DNA from: a virus
Strand: one strand, 5' to 3'
Length of the DNA: 25,419 nt
IMG/VR virus record: IMGVR_UViG_3300044705_000051
Span: 1 to 25,419 of that record
This document shows, one piece after another, positions 1 through 8,078 of this stretch. A program made the position numbers and the translations under genes. How positions within the stretch are numbered: position 1 is the stretch's first letter; every line of letters begins with the position of its first letter. The notes beneath the pieces were generated by a model. It was not told the origin of the DNA. It ran no database searches and saw only the letters and a list, made by a program, of their open reading frames with translations.

Positions 1-958
1 TGAAAGGCGAGAACAGAGGAAAGCCAAACAGGCCCGCCACACAGAACGCGACGACCGCGAGCCATTCAGGCTCGGCAGGCGTTCGGCTGAGCCATCCGAC
101 AAAGCCTGCGGCAAGAAGTGCACCAATCGGTCCAAGCTCAAAGAGGATTTCCAGGAGATCATTGTGGGCGTGCCATGCACGTAGATGCAGGCCGATTTGC
201 CCCTGACCGAACTCGTTAGCCAGCGCATGATATGAGCCAACACCCCGCCCCAGCCAATCGACGCCCGCCCATGTGTCTGACCAAATCAAAGATCGGATTG
301 AAAGTGAGTTATCGCCAAGATGAATTGCAGCAGCGACAGAACCGGCAATAACAAGAACGATAAATGATCCTACACCCCACGCTTTCGATCTTTTCCAGAG
401 CCAGAGAGTGAAAGAGCAGCCAGCCCCTAAAATCGCGCCCTTACATCCAGAAATAGCCAAAGCGATTAGAACAGGAATCAGCAGAACCCAAAGACCGCTT
501 GCGAATGTCAATGCCGCGACCATCGCAGCGGCTTCGCCCATCAGGTTTTTGTTTCCGAACAGACCAGCAGGCCCAACCACTCTCACATTCTCGATGGGCT
601 CAATGCCGAATGCCTGAAAGGCTGCAATAAAGGCTGAGACGGCAATTCCAAGTCCTGCGCCGATGTAGACCGGCCGCATATTCCGCGTCTCAGCCCCGAT
701 ACAAAACGCAACAGCAACAATCGTGTACTGAATGAGCCTATTAGCTCCGTCATAGAACACAGGCGTCCATAACAGGCTCAGACAGGCCCACCCCATGAAC
801 GCCAGACCAATCCAATGCGCCGGAGTTAGCCTGATCTTCTTTGCAAGCAGAAAGATGGGCAGAACTGCTGCCGCCAAGGCCCAACGCGGAGCAATGGCGG
901 CAGCCGATATTCCAGGATAGACGACGACGGCTATTCCGAAGACGAACAGCCCGAGCAT
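1..958 (-). CDS. O-antigen ligase/polymerase-like membrane protein (partial)
   Basis: An open frame of 319 codons runs leftward from ATG at 958 to the window edge, so the C-terminus is missing. The product is strongly hydrophobic with many predicted membrane helices. It carries signatures of the O-antigen ligase/polymerase (WaaL/Wzy_C) superfamily: a GLFGNKNLMGE loop near residue 133, an RSLIW segment near 225 followed by a G-rich loop, and a periplasmic-type loop with HAHNDLLEIL, then an ELGPIGALL helix. The family joins or polymerises undecaprenyl-linked glycans at the periplasmic face of the inner membrane. The start is coupled to the upstream gene by TAATG. In a phage late operon this suggests serotype conversion. 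The family is confident; ligase versus polymerase, and the substrate, are not known. Confidence 0.85.
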   Translation of the reverse strand, partial: MLGLFVFGIAVVVYPGISAAAIAPRWALAAAVLPIFLLAKKIRLTPAHWIGLAFMGWACLSLLWTPVFYDGANRLIQYTIVAVAFCIGAETRNMRPVYIGAGLGIAVSAFIAAFQAFGIEPIENVRVVGPAGLFGNKNLMGEAAAMVAALTFASGLWVLLIPVLIALAISGCKGAILGAGCSFTLWLWKRSKAWGVGSFIVLVIAGSVAAAIHLGDNSLSIRSLIWSDTWAGVDWLGRGVGSYHALANEFGQGQIGLHLRAWHAHNDLLEILFELGPIGALLAAGFVGWLSRTPAEPEWLAVVAFCVAGLFGFPLFSPF

Positions 959-1437
959 TACTGTGCGGTCGTGCGTGCCACTTCGACCATGTTCGTTCCG
1001 TCACCGACGAACGTCAGCATGAAAATCTTGCCGCTGGTCGTTCCTGTCGTGAGCGAGCCGGTCGTCTTGAACTTAGCGCCACCGCTGACGGTATAGCTCG
1101 TCGTGCCGGACGTGAGGATTTCGATATGCGCCACAACTCCGGTCGGAGCGGAGCTTGCTTCCAGGCTGAGGATTGTTGCCGGCGTCAATTGGAAGAAGTC
1201 TGCCGATGCCGGATTGACGGAAACCGATGCCGACGATGACAGGATCGTGCCCGTCAAGGCATGCGTCCTGCCATACTTGTTGATGGCGTCCGGAGTGGTC
1301 TGAACGGACAAAGGCCCGCTCACGATATTGACCAATTCCGTACCGGTCAGGGTGGAAATGATCTGCGTGCCCTGCCCCCAGGCGGCAAAGCCGACAACGG
1401 CAAGGATCGCAGACAGGATTGCGATTCTGAGTTTCAT
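958..1437 (-). CDS. Secreted/tail-appendage-like protein with signal peptide
   Basis: 159 residues. The start at 1437 is chosen because AAAGGAAA lies just upstream and the previous gene stops 10 nt before; an in-frame ATG at 1464 would overlap that gene. Residues 1-23 look like a Sec signal peptide (MKLRIAILSAILAVVGFAAW). The rest is Ser/Thr/Gly-rich beta-type sequence. Its C-terminal third (SGTTSY, KTTGSLTTGT, GKIFMLTFVGDGT, EVARTTA) resembles the C-terminal beta domain found on many phage tail or appendage proteins. It follows the capsid genes and ends in a TAATG overlap with the O-antigen-ligase-like gene. It could be a virion appendage or a secreted conversion protein; the sequence does not decide. 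Confidence 0.7.
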   Translation of the reverse strand: MKLRIAILSAILAVVGFAAWGQGTQIISTLTGTELVNIVSGPLSVQTTPDAINKYGRTHALTGTILSSSASVSVNPASADFFQLTPATILSLEASSAPTGVVAHIEILTSGTTSYTVSGGAKFKTTGSLTTGTTSGKIFMLTFVGDGTNMVEVARTTAQ

Positions 1438-1447
1438 GGGTTTTCCT

Positions 1448-2041
1448 TTAGGCGTTGGCCGCATCGCCCGAAGGCTGTTTCGGCTCGGTTGCCATTGGGG
1501 GAGTTGGACGGTTCATGCGCTTGCCCGCGATTTGCGGATGCGCCTGCATGCCAGTGGCCCGCTGATCGCGATGGCTGACATCCTTGAAGTCGCCTGCCGA
1601 CATCGGCGGGATATGACCCTGGTTGAGCGGAGCCACAGTCTTGACCGGATCGGGGATACGGTTTCCCGCCCGCTTCATTTTCAATTCGCCGGCCAATTTG
1701 ATGACACCGGCCCACCACACAGGATGCGGCTGGACAGGCTCTCCCTCTCTAGGAGCAAGCAATGCAGCGGCTTCCTGAATGTCCGCTTCGTCCAATTTTC
1801 CGGCGATGATCGGAAGGCTCGCTTCCCACCGATTGAGACGTTCAGCAGCGGCTCTGTTAAGCGGCTGCATGTGTTCGTTCGGGGTGATGTCGGTTTGCAG
1901 TTCTGTACCGGCCTCCCACAACGCAGGAGGTCCGCCCGGTTTGCCGAAGAAGCAATCGGCCAAGAGACGGTAGACCGGAGCGGTGACGCGCGTTCCATCG
2001 TCCGCGACGTAGGCTTCCGGCAGATGCGAGTGCTCTGACAT
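1448..2041 (-). CDS. Hypothetical phage protein downstream of capsid genes
   Basis: 197 residues. The start at 2041 has AGGA five bases upstream of the ATG. The N-terminal two thirds look globular (PVYRLLADCFFGKPG, LNRWEASLPIIAGKLDEADIQEAAALL, WWAGVIKLAGELK). The C-terminal ~60 residues are rich in Pro, Gln, Asn and charge and are probably disordered. No signal peptide, membrane helix or known catalytic motif is visible. It lies directly after the capsid cement gene, separated by a strong RNA stem-loop, in the position where BPP-1-like phages carry head-completion or head-to-tail genes. A role in head completion is only a positional guess; I do not recognise the family. Confidence 0.75.
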   Translation of the reverse strand: MSEHSHLPEAYVADDGTRVTAPVYRLLADCFFGKPGGPPALWEAGTELQTDITPNEHMQPLNRAAAERLNRWEASLPIIAGKLDEADIQEAAALLAPREGEPVQPHPVWWAGVIKLAGELKMKRAGNRIPDPVKTVAPLNQGHIPPMSAGDFKDVSHRDQRATGMQAHPQIAGKRMNRPTPPMATEPKQPSGDAANA

Positions 2042-2069
2042 GAGATGTTCCTGTTGAAGCGCGGACGAT

Positions 2070-2095
2070 CCTGTCCCGGCCTAAACCGGGACAGG
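2070..2095 (-). other. Strong RNA stem-loop after the cement-protein gene
   Basis: A perfect 10-bp inverted repeat (CCTGTCCCGG, 6-nt loop, CCGGGACAGG) sits in the 70-nt gap between the cement gene and the next gene. On the transcribed (minus) strand no T-run follows, so it is not a standard intrinsic terminator. It could be a 3' stabilising or processing hairpin for the abundant capsid and cement mRNA, or a partial terminator. Confidence 0.6.
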
Positions 2096-2111
2096 AGACG
2101 TTTCAGCGCGG

Positions 2112-2663
2112 TTAGGCTGCCACCGTAAAGTTACTCGGGTATTTTACGAGAGTGGCCTGACCATCATCGCCACCCATCGCAACGTCGGCTGTGACCTTGC
2201 CGGTGAGCATCGGTCCGGTTGCCACGACATAGTTCAGGACGACAAAGCGCGGGAGCGCGGCGGCGACCTGACGATGCGGCCAGTCGAACGAGAAGATGCG
2301 GGTAGAGATGGTCAGCGCGGTCACTGCGATCGCGTCGGTTTCCGCATACGTCACCCACGAATACCCGTTCAGCGTGCCGGAACCGGAGTCCTGTGCACCC
2401 TGGAACGCGATTTGCAGCGTGGCAGCACCGCCGGCCGTGAAAGCCGCAATGGCCGTGCCGACGACACGCGGCACGCCGGCAGTCGAACCGATGCCGAAGT
2501 CTTCGCCAAACACGCTGGCGTTGCCGATGATCGAGGCTGGCGTGCTGTAGGCCGAAGCCGAACCGTTGGTCGCGCCAGCCAGAAGATCGATGGCGTTGGT
2601 CGAAAGCGCAGAAGACGTGACAGCCTGCGCGTTCGAGAACTGGAGGTTTTTATCGAGCAACAT
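2112..2663 (-). CDS. Capsid cement/decoration protein (Bbp16-like)
   Basis: 183 residues. The start at 2663 follows an AAAGGA site about 8 nt upstream. The protein opens MLLDKNLQFSNAQAV, is Ala/Gly/Ser/Thr-rich, and has a repeated beta pattern (AAATLQIAFQ-type strands, LTISTRIFSFDWP, RFVVLNYVVATGP). This fits the Bbp16-type cement proteins that stabilise the BPP-1 capsid by binding between capsomers. It sits immediately downstream of the major capsid gene with a 24-nt gap, the same order as Bbp17-Bbp16. Length and context fit; family assignment is from memory of the fold and opening residues, so the exact decoration role is inferred. Confidence 0.72.
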   Translation of the reverse strand: MLLDKNLQFSNAQAVTSSALSTNAIDLLAGATNGSASAYSTPASIIGNASVFGEDFGIGSTAGVPRVVGTAIAAFTAGGAATLQIAFQGAQDSGSGTLNGYSWVTYAETDAIAVTALTISTRIFSFDWPHRQVAAALPRFVVLNYVVATGPMLTGKVTADVAMGGDDGQATLVKYPSNFTVAA

Positions 2664-2687
2664 GGTGTGTGTGTCCTTTCCGTCCGC

Positions 2688-3725
2688 TTAGACGATGCGG
2701 CTTTCGGTGTTGAGGAGCTGATCGACGATGCCGAACGGAATGTTGCGGAAGTCGAGGATGGGAGCGCCCGCGTACTCACGCGAGTTGATGAGCACGTTCT
2801 TGTCGCGGATCGCCTGGATGGCCGCATACTCGGCCACGGTGCGGTTCCAGTAGAACTTGAGGCGAACCGGCGGCTCGTAGCCGTTCGGCGCGTCGGTCTT
2901 GGTGACGCCCGAAATGCGCCGGCCGGCAGTCGGCAGCCGCATGACGACCTTGGACAGAATTGCGAAAATGTCCGGAGGCGTTGAACCGGCAAGGCCCGCC
3001 GTGGTCGTGTCGATGTTCGCGACACGCACGTTGTAGCGCCAGTCGGTCACGGCAAGGCCAAGCTCCCACTCGATGAGCGAAGTGAAAGCCTCGAAGCGGT
3101 TGTTGCTCGAATCGAAACCGGGGACGATATCGCCCTTGTTCTCGAAGACGAGGCCCGCTTTCGAGCCTTTGCCGTAGATGCCAAAGGTGGTGCGCTCGCC
3201 CCAACCGACAAGCAGGATGGAGGCGTTGGACGAACCCGTGCCGCCGGCATCGAACACGTTCTGCGCCGACTGAGCGGTCGAAGACGTGACCGTGTTGTAG
3301 TACGGCATGATGCCGGTGAACTGCTCTGGATTGACCCACGAATTGCCGTAGATCAGCGTTGATGCCTGCTGCTGCGAAAAGCCCTCGAAGTGCGCGAGGT
3401 CTTCTTGCTCACGCAAGGCTTTCTCGTTTCCGCCGATCATCGCCATGCGCTTGTCCACCTGGGAGTAAGCGCGCAGCAGGGACAGGCCGAATTGCACCTG
3501 CGCCGCACGGGACGCGGTGTACGGAGTGCCCTGATAGAAGCGGATGTACGTGCCCTTGGGCAGCGCGGTACGCAGGGTCGCGAGATGGCCGGTCGGCAAA
3601 TTGCCTTCGACCATCGGGAGATCGTCAACGATCTCGTTGCACTGCGACAGCAGTTCGCTCATGTACATGAGCTTGCCGCCGGGGTCCATGCGCCGACCGA
3701 GATCGGCGAGTGAGACGTTAGCCAT
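2688..3725 (-). CDS. Major capsid protein (BPP-1 Bbp17-like)
   Basis: 345 residues. It begins MANVSLADLGRRMDP, continues with DDLPMVEGNLPTGH and LPKGTYIRFYQGTPYTASRAAQ, and has a central GIYGKGSKAGLVFENKGDIV region and a C-terminal FDFR/NIPFG-type end. These are the hallmarks of the BPP-1-like major capsid family (HK97 fold) rather than the P22 or T7 type. It lies between the scaffold-like gene upstream and the cement gene downstream, as expected. The ribosome site is weak (GAAAGA before ACACACAATG). No prohead-protease-like delta domain is visible, consistent with use of a separate scaffold. Many copies would form the icosahedral shell. Confidence 0.88.
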   Translation of the reverse strand: MANVSLADLGRRMDPGGKLMYMSELLSQCNEIVDDLPMVEGNLPTGHLATLRTALPKGTYIRFYQGTPYTASRAAQVQFGLSLLRAYSQVDKRMAMIGGNEKALREQEDLAHFEGFSQQQASTLIYGNSWVNPEQFTGIMPYYNTVTSSTAQSAQNVFDAGGTGSSNASILLVGWGERTTFGIYGKGSKAGLVFENKGDIVPGFDSSNNRFEAFTSLIEWELGLAVTDWRYNVRVANIDTTTAGLAGSTPPDIFAILSKVVMRLPTAGRRISGVTKTDAPNGYEPPVRLKFYWNRTVAEYAAIQAIRDKNVLINSREYAGAPILDFRNIPFGIVDQLLNTESRIV

Positions 3726-3760
3726 TGTGTGTCTTTCTGTTTGACGGACTCGTGCGGGCT

Positions 3761-3776
3761 CACGCCGTCAGGCGTG
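3761..3776 (-). other. Small stem-loop between scaffold and capsid genes
   Basis: A perfect 6-bp inverted repeat (CACGCC, 4-nt loop, GGCGTG) lies in the 79-nt gap upstream of the capsid gene, one of the larger gaps in an otherwise overlapping operon. No T-run follows on the minus strand. It may set the scaffold/capsid mRNA ratio through processing, but it could be incidental. Confidence 0.35.
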
Positions 3777-3804
3777 GCAAACACAAAATCCGAATGGGGT
3801 TGAG

Positions 3805-4680
3805 TTACTGCTTGTCGGCGTACATCACGTCCTGGAAGGACGCGCGGCCGGCTCGGGTTGGCGGATTGGCAGGGATGATTGGCCTGTTCTCGTATTTCTC
3901 GAACAGATTGTTGAGTACGCGGACAAGACCGACGTAGTTACCCACGCCAGTACGATCGAGCATCTGGAGAAGATCGGACACTTGCTCTTTCGAACCGCCG
4001 TACTGCTCGATCATGTATTTCGCTTGACCGAGCGACGTGAGTTCGCGATTGCCGCCTAGATCGGGGTCGGTCTTGAACTCCGATTTCAGCTTGTCGGTGA
4101 ACTCTGTCCAGACCTTTCTTTGATGCTCTTGTTGCTCTTTTACGATGCGCCGTGTCTCGGCAACGTGAAAGTCCAAAAGCTTCTGCGCCCTGTCCTGATG
4201 CGAAAGATTTGCATCGTCCAGAACGTCGGTGAACTCCTTGACCCGTTTACTGTCGAGCGTGATCCCGTCAGGGACCTTGAACGCTTCGTACTCTCTTGGC
4301 TGTGCCTTGGCAGAGCCTTCCTCTGCCGGAGCGGTTTTGGCCTCGACCGTCTTCGCTTCCTCTGTTTTCACAGGTTCGGCGGGTTCGGATTTGGCCTCGA
4401 CCGGGGCCGGCTTGGCTGCGTCGTCTTCCGACTTCGCGCCAGTCTCCGAAGCTTCCTTGGTTGGAGGCTTCGCCTCTACCGTCGAGAGTAACGACGGCGT
4501 AGCTTTATAACCTTCTGCCTCTGGAGCAGCCGCTTCCGGAGCGGGAGCTGCGGCCTCTGGAGCAGCCGCAGCCTCTACAGGCGCGGAAGCAACCGGGGAG
4601 GCGGCACCCGTGCTTCCGGCCTCGACCGGAGGCGTCGCAGCCGCGCCAGCCTCGGTTGAGGGTGTGTTCTCAGTCGTCAT
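3805..4680 (-). CDS. Putative capsid scaffolding protein
   Basis: 291 residues, start at 4680 preceded by AAGGAG. Residues 1-135 are low-complexity Ala/Glu/Pro/Thr sequence, highly acidic and probably disordered. Residues ~140-275 are charged and helical (KRVKEFTDVLDDANLSHQDR, FHVAETRRIVKEQQEHQRKV), with a short basic C-terminal tail (NPPTRAGRASFQDVMYADKQ). An acidic disordered N-terminus, a helical core and a basic tail directly upstream of the major capsid gene are typical of phage scaffolds, which bind capsid subunits through the basic tail and leave the procapsid. Its start overlaps the end of the Bbp19-like gene by 11 nt. Function is inferred from composition and position. Confidence 0.75.
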   Translation of the reverse strand: MTTENTPSTEAGAAATPPVEAGSTGAASPVASAPVEAAAAPEAAAPAPEAAAPEAEGYKATPSLLSTVEAKPPTKEASETGAKSEDDAAKPAPVEAKSEPAEPVKTEEAKTVEAKTAPAEEGSAKAQPREYEAFKVPDGITLDSKRVKEFTDVLDDANLSHQDRAQKLLDFHVAETRRIVKEQQEHQRKVWTEFTDKLKSEFKTDPDLGGNRELTSLGQAKYMIEQYGGSKEQVSDLLQMLDRTGVGNYVGLVRVLNNLFEKYENRPIIPANPPTRAGRASFQDVMYADKQ

Positions 4681-5098
4681 TCTTTCGCTCCTTCGCCTCG
4701 CGTAATTCTTTCTGCTCTTTCAGCATCTTCAAATAGAGATCGGTTGAAGCATCCATTGCAGACAGCATGATCTGCTTGCCGACGTTTTCCTCACCCAACT
4801 TGAAAAACGTCCGATTGACGCTCTCGGTATCTGCTGGCGTGCTGTAGATGTGACAGCGCTCAAGCAGACGATAGAGCGACGCCCGCCGCTGCGGCGTTGA
4901 CATGCACATCTGCCAGAAATCGCGGTCTTCCCGTTTCTGCCGGCCGCTTTCTTTCTTGGCCGCCTCGATATGACGCGGATCGCTGGCGTCGAAACCCTGT
5001 GGACGCTCTGGCTTGTCTGGAACAATCGGACGGCCAAATTCGTCAGCCTGACCGGAGAGAGAGACGAGAGGCTTGTCTTTCGTCTCCTTTTTCGCCAT
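4670..5098 (-). CDS. Bbp19-like phage head-morphogenesis-region protein
   Basis: 142 residues. The core from about residue 65 to 115 (MCMSTPQRRASLYRLLERC, then FKLGEENVGKQIMLSAMD) matches the pattern of the Bbp19-like phage domain: a short helical stretch with an ST-P-xG/R-R motif, a conserved Leu-Leu-Glu-Arg-Cys, a Phe/Glu-Gly/Glu-x-x-N-V-G motif and a helical tail. The N-terminal 60 residues are Lys/Glu/Asp-rich and flexible. In BPP-1-like phages this gene lies between portal and capsid, as here. The biochemical role of the domain is not established as far as I know. Its start overlaps the upstream stop (TGATG), so translation is probably coupled. Confidence 0.72.
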   Translation of the reverse strand: MAKKETKDKPLVSLSGQADEFGRPIVPDKPERPQGFDASDPRHIEAAKKESGRQKREDRDFWQMCMSTPQRRASLYRLLERCHIYSTPADTESVNRTFFKLGEENVGKQIMLSAMDASTDLYLKMLKEQKELREAKERKNDD

Positions 5099-5490
5099 CA
5101 GTTGAGTTTCTTCTTTTCGTGCAAAACGGTTCGGGCAACATTTTCCAATTCAGGATCGGACTCGACCCAGGCCAGAAGCGCGCGGATCATCGTGCAATCG
5201 TTGCCAAATCCAGTCCTGTCCAGCCATTCCGAAAACCCCGGCATGCCGCCGTTAAGCGCGAACATCATCGGGTCCATCAACTTGATGACCTGCTGCAATT
5301 TCTGTTCAGACCCAAAGTATCTGACCGCTTCCGGCAGCCCTTCTTTTGATGGGCCATTAGCGAGCGCATGCGTCATCAGAACAGCAGCCTTTGGACCAGC
5401 GCCTTTTGCAGCTGCCATCAGAGCTGTGCGGATGCGCCGGTCTACTTCATGGACCGGGATATGAGAGTCAGCCCTAAGCTTTGCGACCAT
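5098..5490 (-). CDS. Hypothetical protein, portal-scaffold interval
   Basis: 130 residues, mostly alpha-helical by composition, with short predicted helices such as RIRTALMAAAKG, EQKLQQVIKLMD and IRALLAWVESDPELENVARTV. No membrane segment, metal ligands or recognised catalytic motif. Both ends are coupled to neighbours: the start overlaps the upstream stop (TGATG at 5488-5492) and its own stop overlaps the next start by one base. This tight packing between portal and scaffold genes argues for a real gene with a morphogenesis role, but the family is not recognised. Confidence 0.7.
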   Translation of the reverse strand: MVAKLRADSHIPVHEVDRRIRTALMAAAKGAGPKAAVLMTHALANGPSKEGLPEAVRYFGSEQKLQQVIKLMDPMMFALNGGMPGFSEWLDRTGFGNDCTMIRALLAWVESDPELENVARTVLHEKKKLN

Positions 5491-5996
5491 CAGTGGATCA
5501 GCTTCTTGCCCGCATCATCTGGGCTAAGGATCGGCTTTCTCGACACGCTCTGGCTCAACTGCTCGACCTGATGCGCGATCTGGAGCCATTGGATTTCCGA
5601 GCGATGCACAACGGCAATCTGCCTCGCCCCGCCGGCTGCTTGTTTCAGTCCCTCCGAAAATCGCTTGCGCGCATCGAGCCATTCCATGCCCTGCCCGATT
5701 ACGTCACCGGTCTGCTTTTCATAGGTATCCGAGATGCCCGCCATATCGACGGCAACACGCCTGACCTGATCGAGCCGTGAGGCCATAGCAAGCCACATCT
5801 GCGCACGCGACGGCTCTTTCTTGGCGCAGTGCTTCGCCGCATCGGCCGCGATTTTCAGGCCCTCTACGACGCGCTCGTAGGACTCACGCTCGCGCATCAT
5901 CACTGCCTTTGGATCGGGCAGCGGGTTGCCTTCCTTATCCCTGACGATCAGGTTGTTGGCCTCATCGTCTTTTGCGATTTGTTCGGCTTCGCTCAT
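5490..5996 (-). CDS. Hypothetical helical protein immediately after portal
   Basis: 168 residues. It is hydrophilic and helical (ESYERVVEGLKIAADAAKHC, AQMWLAMASRLDQVRRVAVD, EWLDARKRFSEGLKQAAGG), with an acidic N-terminus. Its ATG overlaps the portal stop (ATGA). No signal peptide, HTH or enzymatic motif is evident. The position directly downstream of the portal suggests a head-assembly accessory or internal-protein role, but this is only positional. Confidence 0.7.
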   Translation of the reverse strand: MSEAEQIAKDDEANNLIVRDKEGNPLPDPKAVMMRERESYERVVEGLKIAADAAKHCAKKEPSRAQMWLAMASRLDQVRRVAVDMAGISDTYEKQTGDVIGQGMEWLDARKRFSEGLKQAAGGARQIAVVHRSEIQWLQIAHQVEQLSQSVSRKPILSPDDAGKKLIH

Positions 5997-7828
5997 TGCA
6001 GCCCCGCATTCGGCATGCCGCTCGGGCCAAGCATCTGGTTCAACGCTTCAAGCCCGCCGCCCTGCGCAATATCGGCAAAGTTGCTCGCCGCAGTCGAAAC
6101 ATCCCGCACGGCTGGAGCTGCGTCTTTCAAGTGCTGCGCTGCCTGAGCCTGCTGCATCTGTTTCTGACGTACCGCCCTGATCTGCTTCACTTCATCGTCG
6201 CTGCGGATCAGTTTGCTCGGGACGGTCATGTCCTCGGCATATTCGTCAATGTAGGCGTCTTCGTTGATCTTATCGAACGCCTCGACCTTGCCAGCCTTGG
6301 CAAATCCACCCACAACATTCAATAACCGTTCCATGCCGGCCGTCTTCGCCGCTCTCTGAGCCAGCGTGAGCATCGAAATATATTCGATTTCGATAGGCAC
6401 ACCGCGCATCGAAGCTGGCTTTGGAGGAAGCATGCCGCGCTTGGCCATGATCGAGGCAATGCGCTTGATCGCCATGCTGGCGCCTTCGGTCTGAAACTTC
6501 TCGATGACCGGGCCAAGCTCCTGCATCTTTTCGTTCTTGCGCTCCGCAATTTCCATTTCGTTGCGTGGCTGAACTCCCTCCATTTGAGAAATCATCATAA
6601 ACAGGTCGTTGTAGAATCCTTCCTGAACCCTACCCTGCAACGCCTGGATTTGACCGAGCATGCCCTGGATTTCAGGGGTGACTTCATAGATCGGCCGCAT
6701 GCCACCTTTGGCCACGTCCGCAACGTAAGTCACCGCACCTGGAAGAATCGACGCTGGCTGGTTCTTTAACGCCATGTCCGCCTGCATCGGAGGTCGGATT
6801 TGCTTTTCGATGGCCTCGGCAAGCCGCTTCTGCATCAGATAGAGCTGCTTGATATCGGGCAGCACATCCATTCCGACCGAGCGGCCATACGCATCGTTCG
6901 ACGTGGTTTCCCAGCGCGGGCAGATATACGGCTGCTCGGTAAATCCGCGCATCGAGACAGGGCGCGGGCTCGACTTACCCCACAGCCAGTAGACTTCCCG
7001 ATAGGTGAAATTACCAGGAACGACCCCGAGGCGCTTTTTCTCCTGCGCCATGCTCTGAGCCGGGAAGTTCGGTTCGATCGCGTGCGCGACGACTTGCTCC
7101 TTTTCGAGAGAGCCGCCTTTATTGTTCCAGTCGTTCTGAATCTCGGGAGGCAGGTTCTCCAGCCCGAAGAACTCGACCATCTGGAACGTGGTCATTACAA
7201 AAGTGCGATAGAACGAATTGACCCTGAAATCGCCGCCGTTAGCCAGATAGTATTCGCCCGCACACGGGTTGTAGCAGCGGATTACGTCTTTGAAGTCCTC
7301 GTAGATCAGCATCGGCGCCGTGCCGAAGCAAACCAAGTCCTGAAATAGTTGCGTCAGGCTGTCGTAGAAGTTCGATCCCGCCATGATCGTATAGATGCGA
7401 GTTTCAACTTCATCATACCAAAGCTGCCACTCGCGCGGGATTTTGACGTTCGAGATGCCTGGCTTGAGCTTAAACCAAGGGCGTGACGGTGAAGTCAGCC
7501 CGCTCATCAAACCCGCAGCACAGACCCGGAAGGCTTTGACGACGGTCGTATCTACAATGTCACGGTTGATCTCCCGCCCACGGATCATCGTGTTGGGCGT
7601 AATCAGCCAGTGATAGCGACGGGGAAGGATGTTTGCCGCGAGATCGGCCCAATGCGTCCACCAGGACAAGCGCCAGTCACGAAGGGCCGCTAACCTCCGC
7701 TCTAAGTAAAGCCTGAAATCCTCCCACGACTGATCGGAGGTTTGGTCTTTCGGAACGACAATGGCAGGCGTTGCCGCAAGCAGAGAATTGTTCGCCTGCT
7801 CATAGAACGCCGTGCTTTCCCGAGCCAT
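5993..7828 (-). CDS. Portal (head-to-tail connector) protein
   Basis: 611 residues, the usual size of podovirus connector-type portals. The N-terminal half contains hallmark segments of this family: WRLSWWTHWADLAANILPRR near residue 53, a DTTVVKAFRVCAAGLMSGLTSP segment near 95, and RPWFKLKPG. A WETTSNDAYGRSVGMDVLPD region near 310 and LYLMQKRLAEAIEKQIRPP near 335 follow; a Gln/Ala-rich C-terminal helical stretch matches the barrel/crown. Twelve copies would form the ring at the unique vertex that docks terminase and the tail. It starts by TAATG coupling to the Pro-rich gene and ends by ATGA overlap with the next gene. Assignment is strong from length, motifs and context. Confidence 0.9.
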   Translation of the reverse strand: MARESTAFYEQANNSLLAATPAIVVPKDQTSDQSWEDFRLYLERRLAALRDWRLSWWTHWADLAANILPRRYHWLITPNTMIRGREINRDIVDTTVVKAFRVCAAGLMSGLTSPSRPWFKLKPGISNVKIPREWQLWYDEVETRIYTIMAGSNFYDSLTQLFQDLVCFGTAPMLIYEDFKDVIRCYNPCAGEYYLANGGDFRVNSFYRTFVMTTFQMVEFFGLENLPPEIQNDWNNKGGSLEKEQVVAHAIEPNFPAQSMAQEKKRLGVVPGNFTYREVYWLWGKSSPRPVSMRGFTEQPYICPRWETTSNDAYGRSVGMDVLPDIKQLYLMQKRLAEAIEKQIRPPMQADMALKNQPASILPGAVTYVADVAKGGMRPIYEVTPEIQGMLGQIQALQGRVQEGFYNDLFMMISQMEGVQPRNEMEIAERKNEKMQELGPVIEKFQTEGASMAIKRIASIMAKRGMLPPKPASMRGVPIEIEYISMLTLAQRAAKTAGMERLLNVVGGFAKAGKVEAFDKINEDAYIDEYAEDMTVPSKLIRSDDEVKQIRAVRQKQMQQAQAAQHLKDAAPAVRDVSTAASNFADIAQGGGLEALNQMLGPSGMPNAGLQ

Positions 7829-8067
7829 TAGGCCGTTTCACCCAACAGTGAGGCTCTTGCGGTAGGAGGCGCTACCAAATCTCCTTGCATCGACGTTCGC
7901 ACCGTTCCGCCAGCGCCAGCTCCAGCCGCACGTCTGGCCTGGTCCTGCTGGTTTTGCCCTGCCTTGCCTACGCCCGCGTCAGCCATCGTCGCTGGGATAG
8001 GAGGCGGTGGCGGCGGGGGAGGCGGAGGCGGAGGCGTTGGTACGGAAGGAGAGAATAGAGCGCCCAT
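7828..8067 (-). CDS. Polyproline-containing small phage protein upstream of portal
   Basis: 79 residues from the start at 8067, chosen because AAAGGA lies at proper spacing and the previous gene stops 12 nt upstream; an in-frame upstream start at 8115 would overlap that gene. The product opens MGALFSPSVP, then has an unbroken run of about 12 prolines, followed by a Gln/Arg/Ala/Gly-rich tail ending near LLGETA. Small proteins with an MG-x-LF start, a proline tract and a Leu-Leu-Gly end occur next to portals in many podoviruses and siphoviruses; their role is not clear to me. A polyproline run of this length would make ribosomes stall without EF-P, so its expression may be EF-P dependent. Confidence 0.7.
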   Translation of the reverse strand: MGALFSPSVPTPPPPPPPPPPPPIPATMADAGVGKAGQNQQDQARRAAGAGAGGTVRTSMQGDLVAPPTARASLLGETA

Positions 8068-8078
8068 CGGCGTTCCTT

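Noticed and set aside
1328-2038. 236-codon open frame on the plus strand
   Set aside because: Mirror frame of two well-placed leftward genes with good ribosome sites; composition is Arg/Ser-rich shadow-like.
7990-8040. G-rich tract on the plus strand, possible G-quadruplex
   Set aside because: Explained by proline codons of the polyproline gene on the other strand; no promoter or origin signals nearby.
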